Assembly (NCBI RefSeq): GCF_029392075.1
Contig: NZ_CP113929.1
Coordinates: 1,364,001-1,428,000, forward strand
DNA length: 64,000 nt
Origin: Bifidobacterium sp. ESL0704
GTDB lineage: Bacteria; Actinomycetota; Actinomycetes; Actinomycetales; Bifidobacteriaceae
Direction: 5' to 3'
The notes under the pieces are model-generated. The model was not told the DNA's origin and did not search any database. It saw nothing but the letters and a program-made list of their open reading frames with translations. Position 1 is the stretch's first letter. Every line of letters begins with the position of its first letter. Shown in pieces: positions 59,376 to 64,000 of this stretch. The position numbers and the translations under genes were made by a program.

Positions 59376-62033
59376 TCATTGTGTCCGCGATATGGTCGCC
59401 GTTGAGGGTTTGGCTTCATCGGAATTGCTGTGAAGCGCTGTGTAGACCGCCTGGGCCTTGGCTTTGCCGATGCCCTTGACATTCTCAAGGTCTTCAAGGC
59501 TGGCCGCGCGGATACCCTTTACCGAGCCGAAGGCACGCAGCAGTTTCTTCTGGTAGCTTTCGCCGATGCCCGGGATGTTGTCGAGCGCGGAGCGAAGGGC
59601 ACCTTTACGCCGGGACTTGCGGTGATAGGTGATGGCGAAACGATGGGATTCATCACGAACCCGCTGCAGAAGATACATGCCTTCGGACTGCCGTTTGAGG
59701 ATAAGCGGATAGTCTTCCCCGGGCATCCAGACCTCTTCGAGCCTCTTGGCGAGACCGCAGACCGCCACATCGTCGACACCGCAGTCCTTGAGGGCCTTGG
59801 CCGCGATTTCCACCTGGGGCTTGCCGCCGTCGACCACGATGAGGTTCGGCTTGTAGGCGAAATGACGCGGATGGGTGTCTTGTTGGACGACGGCATCCGC
59901 ACTGGTCAGGCCGGCGGCTTCCGTGCTTATAGTGGATTTTGTCGGAGCAGGTTCAACGCCATCATGGTTTTCGACAGACTCTTTTCCTTGATTGCCAATC
60001 GCAGACGATGACGAATCTTCGTTCCTTCCGTCGCTTCCGTCGTTTTCGGACGATGGCGACGACTCGTTGCCACTTACCGAGGGTGTCGATATCCCTGCGT
60101 CACCGGTTGCACCAGCAGCGCCGGCATCGGCGTTGGCGCCCACCTCATTCGTTGAGTCTGCAAATTGACTATGCGAAGCAGCTTTGGCCTCTTCGATCCG
60201 CTTCTCGTTGTCGATGCTCTCGCCCGTGTCTCCGGCGATGTTGCCATGGCGGAACCTGCGGGTGAGCGTCTCGTACATCGCGCTCAGATCGTCAAGCGCG
60301 CCTTTGCCGTCTTTGCCGCGAATGGCGAAACGACGGTATTCGGACTTCTTGGCTATCGCATCCTCGAACACCACCATGGAGGCGACCTGATAGATGCCGC
60401 CGATAGTGTTGGAGATATCGTAGCCTTCGATACGCAACGGGGATTCGCTGAGACCCAACGCCTTGGCCACGTCGTTCATCGCCTGCGTGCGGGCACCGAT
60501 GTCGCTGATGCGGCTCATCTTGCTGCGCTGCAACGCCTGCTTGGCATTGCTGTCGGCCCGATCCATCAGAGCCTTCTTCTCGCCGCGGCTCGGTACACGG
60601 ATTCTCACCGCAGCCCCTCGCAGGCCGCTGAGCCATTCTTCAAGTTCGTCTCGTCGGGCAGGCTCAATCGGAACCAATACTTCTCTGGGAACCGGCGAGA
60701 TCGGGGCCAGCAGATCGCTTCTGCCGGTCTGCATCCTACGCTCCCTGCGGATGCGTGTCGCTTGCGCGCGCGAGAGGCTGTCGGTGGCGGTGATGCTTTG
60801 TGTCGCGCCCAATGCGTCACGCCGTTCGACGATGTCGATGGCGCTATCGTTAGAGGCAGAGGCAGAGGCCGGAACGGAGACGGAGCCATCGTCATCAAGA
60901 CCCTCCGAATCCTTGGCGACTTCGCTGTCCTGTTCCAGCAGTTCCTCGCCGTTGCTGGGAAGATTCAACGGTACGTTGGCCTGGCTCTCCGTCTCCTCCA
61001 TCATGTCGGAATAGACCTGTGTGATGAGGTCGGCGATGAGGTCGGCATCATCGATGTCCTCGACGCGTTTGACGCTCCAATTGCGTTCGCCACGGATGGA
61101 ACCTGAACGGACGAAGAACGCATGGATGGAGGCTTCCAGCTCATCCGATTCCATGCCGAAGACATCGGCGTCCACATCCGAATCGAAAACGACCGCGTTC
61201 TGCTCGGACATGGTTTTCAGCATGGAGATCTGGTCGCGCAGCCGTGCCGCCTTCTCGAATTCCATGTCGTCGCTGGCCTGTTTCATCTCGCGGGTCAGTC
61301 CCGCGATAAAGGATGTGCCGTAACGCCCGGTGAGCACGCCGACCAGCCGCTCGCACATGCGTCGGTGATCTTTTTCGCTGATTCTTTCGACACATGGGGC
61401 CGAACATTTTCCGATGGATGCCAGCAGGCAGGGTCGGTTGGTCAGATGTGCGCGGTTGAAGACGGTCTTCGTGCAGGTCCGCACCGGAAACGCCTTGAGC
61501 AGCTTGTCAAGGCTATGGCGCAAATCCCATGCCTTGACATATGGCCCGAAATACCGTGTGTCACGGCGTTTGCGGTTGCGTGTCACCCACACCCGCGGAT
61601 ACTGTTCGCCCAACGAAACCGCCAGATACGGGTAGGTCTTGTCGTCTCGGAACACGACGTTGAATCGCGGATCGAATTCCTTGATCCAGGTGTATTCGAG
61701 CGTGAGCGCCTCAAGCTCGGTGGCGACCACGGTCCATTCGAGGCTGCGAGCGGTGAGCACCATGTTCTGCGTGCGTGGATGCAGCTCACTCAACGGCTGG
61801 AAATAGAAGGTGAGGCGGTTGCGCAGGTTCTTGGCCTTGCCGACGTAAATGACCCTGCCGTCGCCGTCACGCCATTTGTAGACGCCCGGATCGGTGGGAA
61901 TCTCGCTGGTTTCGGGGCGGAACAGGTCACGGGTGTCCCCCAACAGCCGCTTCGGCTTACCGGCATCCGCCTGAGCGGTCTTACGCCAGCCTGTGGTCGT
62001 TGCACCACCTTGTTCGTCCGCTGTTACCGCCAT
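59376..62033 (-). CDS. uvrC: Excinuclease subunit UvrC, with two long polar inserts
   Basis: An 885-residue UvrC, which makes the two cuts of nucleotide excision repair. The GIY-YIG nuclease is at about 46-125 ([20 protein letters not shown]), the UVR contact at about 251-286 ([20 protein letters not shown]), the RNase H-like nuclease near 530-750 ([18 protein letters not shown]) and helix-hairpin-helix pairs at the end. It exceeds the common length of about 600 by two low-complexity acidic inserts, at about 345-448 and 601-722. uvrA lies 44 bases upstream on the same strand. Confidence 0.94.
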   Translation of the reverse strand: MAVTADEQGGATTTGWRKTAQADAGKPKRLLGDTRDLFRPETSEIPTDPGVYKWRDGDGRVIYVGKAKNLRNRLTFYFQPLSELHPRTQNMVLTARSLEWTVVATELEALTLEYTWIKEFDPRFNVVFRDDKTYPYLAVSLGEQYPRVWVTRNRKRRDTRYFGPYVKAWDLRHSLDKLLKAFPVRTCTKTVFNRAHLTNRPCLLASIGKCSAPCVERISEKDHRRMCERLVGVLTGRYGTSFIAGLTREMKQASDDMEFEKAARLRDQISMLKTMSEQNAVVFDSDVDADVFGMESDELEASIHAFFVRSGSIRGERNWSVKRVEDIDDADLIADLITQVYSDMMEETESQANVPLNLPSNGEELLEQDSEVAKDSEGLDDDGSVSVPASASASNDSAIDIVERRDALGATQSITATDSLSRAQATRIRRERRMQTGRSDLLAPISPVPREVLVPIEPARRDELEEWLSGLRGAAVRIRVPSRGEKKALMDRADSNAKQALQRSKMSRISDIGARTQAMNDVAKALGLSESPLRIEGYDISNTIGGIYQVASMVVFEDAIAKKSEYRRFAIRGKDGKGALDDLSAMYETLTRRFRHGNIAGDTGESIDNEKRIEEAKAASHSQFADSTNEVGANADAGAAGATGDAGISTPSVSGNESSPSSENDGSDGRNEDSSSSAIGNQGKESVENHDGVEPAPTKSTISTEAAGLTSADAVVQQDTHPRHFAYKPNLIVVDGGKPQVEIAAKALKDCGVDDVAVCGLAKRLEEVWMPGEDYPLILKRQSEGMYLLQRVRDESHRFAITYHRKSRRKGALRSALDNIPGIGESYQKKLLRAFGSVKGIRAASLEDLENVKGIGKAKAQAVYTALHSNSDEAKPSTATISRTQ

Positions 62034-62077
62034 TGCCTGCCTTCCTGCATATCGCTTGGTTCCGCCTCAGTGGCCAT

Positions 62078-64000
62078 TCAGCCGAGCATGGGGCCGAGGT
62101 ATTTGCCCGTCCAGCTCTTTTCGCATTTGGCCACATGCTCCGGCGTGCCTTGGGTGACGATGGTGCCGCCGCCGTCGCCGCCTTCCGGGCCAAGGTCGAC
62201 GATCCAGTCCGCGCACTTGACCACGTCAAGGTTGTGTTCGATGACGATGACCGTGTTGCCTTTGTCGACCAGGCCTTGAAGGACCTGCAGCAGTTTGCGC
62301 ACATCCTCGAAATGCAGACCGGTGGTCGGCTCGTCGAGGATGTAGACCGTGCGCCCGGTGGAACGACGCTGCAGCTCGGTAGCGAGTTTGACACGTTGGG
62401 ATTCGCCGCCGGAAAGCGTGGTCGCGGGTTGGCCGAGACGGATGTAGCCCAGTCCGACATCGACCAAGGTGTCGAGATAGCGGGAGATGCCGGTATAGGC
62501 CTTGAAGAAGTCGGCGGCCTCGGAGATGGGCATGTTGAGCACGTCGGCCACGGATTTGCCGTTGTACTTCACCTCGAGCGTTTCGCGGTTGTAGCGTTTG
62601 CCGTGGCATTCCTCGCATTGTACGTAGACATCGGGCAGGAAATTCATCTCGATTTTGATGGTGCCGTCGCCGTGACAGGCTTCGCAACGTCCGCCTTTGA
62701 CATTGAACGAGAAGCGGCCAGGGCCATAACCGCGGACCTGGGCTTCGGGAGTCTTGGCAAACAGCTGACGGATTTTGTCCCACACGCCGGTATAGGTGGC
62801 AGGGTTGCTGCGTGGGGTACGGCCGATCGGGTTCTGGTCGACGTGGATGACCTTGTCGCACTGCTCGATGCCTTCGATGCGTGTGTGCTTGCCCGGCACG
62901 ATGCGTGCCCCGTTGAGCTTGTCGGCCAGAGACGGGTAGAGAATCGAATTGATCAACGTCGACTTTCCGGATCCGGAGACGCCGGTGATGCAGGTCATCA
63001 CGCCGAGAGGGATGGAGACGTTGATGTTCTTAAGATTGTTCTCACGAGCTCCGATGACCTTGAGCTGACGACTCCTGTCGGTCTTCCGACGTTTCTTCGG
63101 CACCTCGATCGTACGGCGGCCGGCGATGTAGTCGCCGGTGATGGAGCGCGGGGCGTCGATGACATGCGCCGCAGGCCCTGAATAGACGACTTCCCCGCCC
63201 TTTTCACCGGCTCCCGGGCCGATGTCGACCAGCCAGTCGGCCTTCTCGATGGTCTCCTGATCGTGCTCGACCACGATCAGCGTATTGCCGAGATCGCGCA
63301 GGTGATGCAGCGTCTTGATCAGTCGTTCGTTGTCGCGCTGATGCAGACCGATGGACGGCTCGTCGAGCACGTACATGACGCCGACCAGTCCGCTGCCGAT
63401 CTGGGTAGCCAGACGAATACGCTGCGCCTCGCCGCCGGAAAGCGTCTTGGCGGCACGGGACAGGGTCAGGTAGTTCAACCCGACGTCGTTCATGAAGCCG
63501 AGACGCGCTCGAATCTCTTTGAGGACCTCTCCGGCAATCACCGCGGCCGAGCCTTCGAGCCGAAGCGACCGAACCCATTTGAGGCTGCGTTCGACCGGCA
63601 TATCGCAGACGTCGGCGATGGATTTGCCGTCTACGGTGACCGCCAGCACTTCAGGACGCAGACGCTTGCCTTGGCAGGTCTGGCAAGGAACCTCACGCAT
63701 ATAGGATTCGTAATAAAGCTTCATCTGGTCGGAATCGGTCTCGTCATGACGGCGCATCAGGGTACGCACCACGCCTTCGAAACCGGTGCTGTATTCGCGA
63801 AGCCTGCCCCAACGGTTGCGATAGGAGACCTTGACCTTGAAATCATGGCCGTACATGATGGCATGCTGAATCTTCTTGGGCAGGTCTTTCCAAGGGGTGT
63901 CGAGGCTGAATCCCATCTCCTCGGCAAGGCCTTCAAGGACGTGACGATAGTATTCGCCGGTGCCCTTGGTCATGCCCCACGGTTCGATGGCGTTCTCGTT
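62078..64000 (-). CDS. uvrA: Excinuclease subunit UvrA, C-terminal two thirds (start outside the window)
   Basis: The frame is open to the last base of the window, so only about 640 residues from the 3' side are seen. They include the first ABC signature [19 protein letters not shown], the second Walker [10 protein letters not shown], the zinc finger CEACHGDG with [10 protein letters not shown], and [15 protein letters not shown] with [13 protein letters not shown]. UvrA finds DNA damage and loads UvrB. It is followed by uvrC. The internal ATG at 63973 is not the start. Confidence 0.96.
   Translation of the reverse strand, partial: NENAIEPWGMTKGTGEYYRHVLEGLAEEMGFSLDTPWKDLPKKIQHAIMYGHDFKVKVSYRNRWGRLREYSTGFEGVVRTLMRRHDETDSDQMKLYYESYMREVPCQTCQGKRLRPEVLAVTVDGKSIADVCDMPVERSLKWVRSLRLEGSAAVIAGEVLKEIRARLGFMNDVGLNYLTLSRAAKTLSGGEAQRIRLATQIGSGLVGVMYVLDEPSIGLHQRDNERLIKTLHHLRDLGNTLIVVEHDQETIEKADWLVDIGPGAGEKGGEVVYSGPAAHVIDAPRSITGDYIAGRRTIEVPKKRRKTDRSRQLKVIGARENNLKNINVSIPLGVMTCITGVSGSGKSTLINSILYPSLADKLNGARIVPGKHTRIEGIEQCDKVIHVDQNPIGRTPRSNPATYTGVWDKIRQLFAKTPEAQVRGYGPGRFSFNVKGGRCEACHGDGTIKIEMNFLPDVYVQCEECHGKRYNRETLEVKYNGKSVADVLNMPISEAADFFKAYTGISRYLDTLVDVGLGYIRLGQPATTLSGGESQRVKLATELQRRSTGRTVYILDEPTTGLHFEDVRKLLQVLQGLVDKGNTVIVIEHNLDVVKCADWIVDLGPEGGDGGGTIVTQGTPEHVAKCEKSWTGKYLGPMLG

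Overview
The window is a chromosomal segment of a Bifidobacterium or a very close relative, judged by gene content and order rather than by any search. The indicators are a cytidylate kinase fused to the GTPase Der, transketolase next to transaldolase (core of the bifid shunt), the actinobacterial inositol-phospholipid block pgsA-patA-pimA beside thrS, WhiA, DUF3017 and DUF6350 proteins, and an HrcA/CIRCE heat-shock control. Most housekeeping genes are GC-rich; several accessory stretches are clearly AT-rich.

Region 1 (1-14180) is accessory and scarred. It holds the tail of a family 1 glycosyltransferase, a helix-turn-helix gene broken by a stop, a translationally coupled pair of DUF262 proteins (a GmrSD-like restriction candidate), the last residues of a tyrosine integrase with its terminator, a frameshifted IS1249-like element, and an ArsR/MFS divergon. 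Then comes an approximately 4.8 kb island between a partial copy of tRNA-Pro and the intact tRNA-Pro. The island carries two secreted paralogues around a four-helix membrane protein, a second and more decayed copy of the helix-turn-helix gene, and an orphan eight-helix membrane protein. No integrase remains inside it.

Region 2 (14181-34200) is housekeeping and almost all on the minus strand: tRNA-Pro, cmk-der, rluB, then an aquaporin on the plus strand, then DUF3017, purH, DUF6350, sucD, sucC, apt, yajC, ruvB, ruvA, ruvC, yebC, pimA, patA, pgsA and thrS. These cover nucleotide synthesis, succinyl-CoA ligase, Holliday junction processing and phosphatidylinositol mannoside synthesis.

Region 3 (34200-45740) has five tRNA genes (two nearly identical Gly-GCC, Val-CAC, Val-GAC, Cys-GCA), a CDF metal transporter, a PAC2 protein, undecaprenyl-diphosphatase, a fructosamine kinase-like protein, dnaJ and hrcA with a CIRCE operator, then tkt and tal. 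Two related long palindromes lie here, upstream of thrS and after tal.

Region 4 (45737-51400) is an accessory insertion between tal and the glycolytic block: an Era-like GTPase with DUF697 features, a small secreted cysteine-containing peptide, and a three-gene ABC transporter operon of possible bacteriocin-immunity type. Region 5 (51404-64000) returns to conserved genes, all minus strand: an alpha/beta hydrolase, a HAD phosphatase, secG, tpiA, pgk, whiA, rapZ, aroE, uvrC and the 3' part of uvrA, which runs off the window.

I did not find a system I can call new with confidence. The best candidates for follow-up are the DUF262 pair with its in-frame 21-bp repeats, the secreted-paralogue island at tRNA-Pro, the paired long palindromes, and the peptide/ABC cluster.
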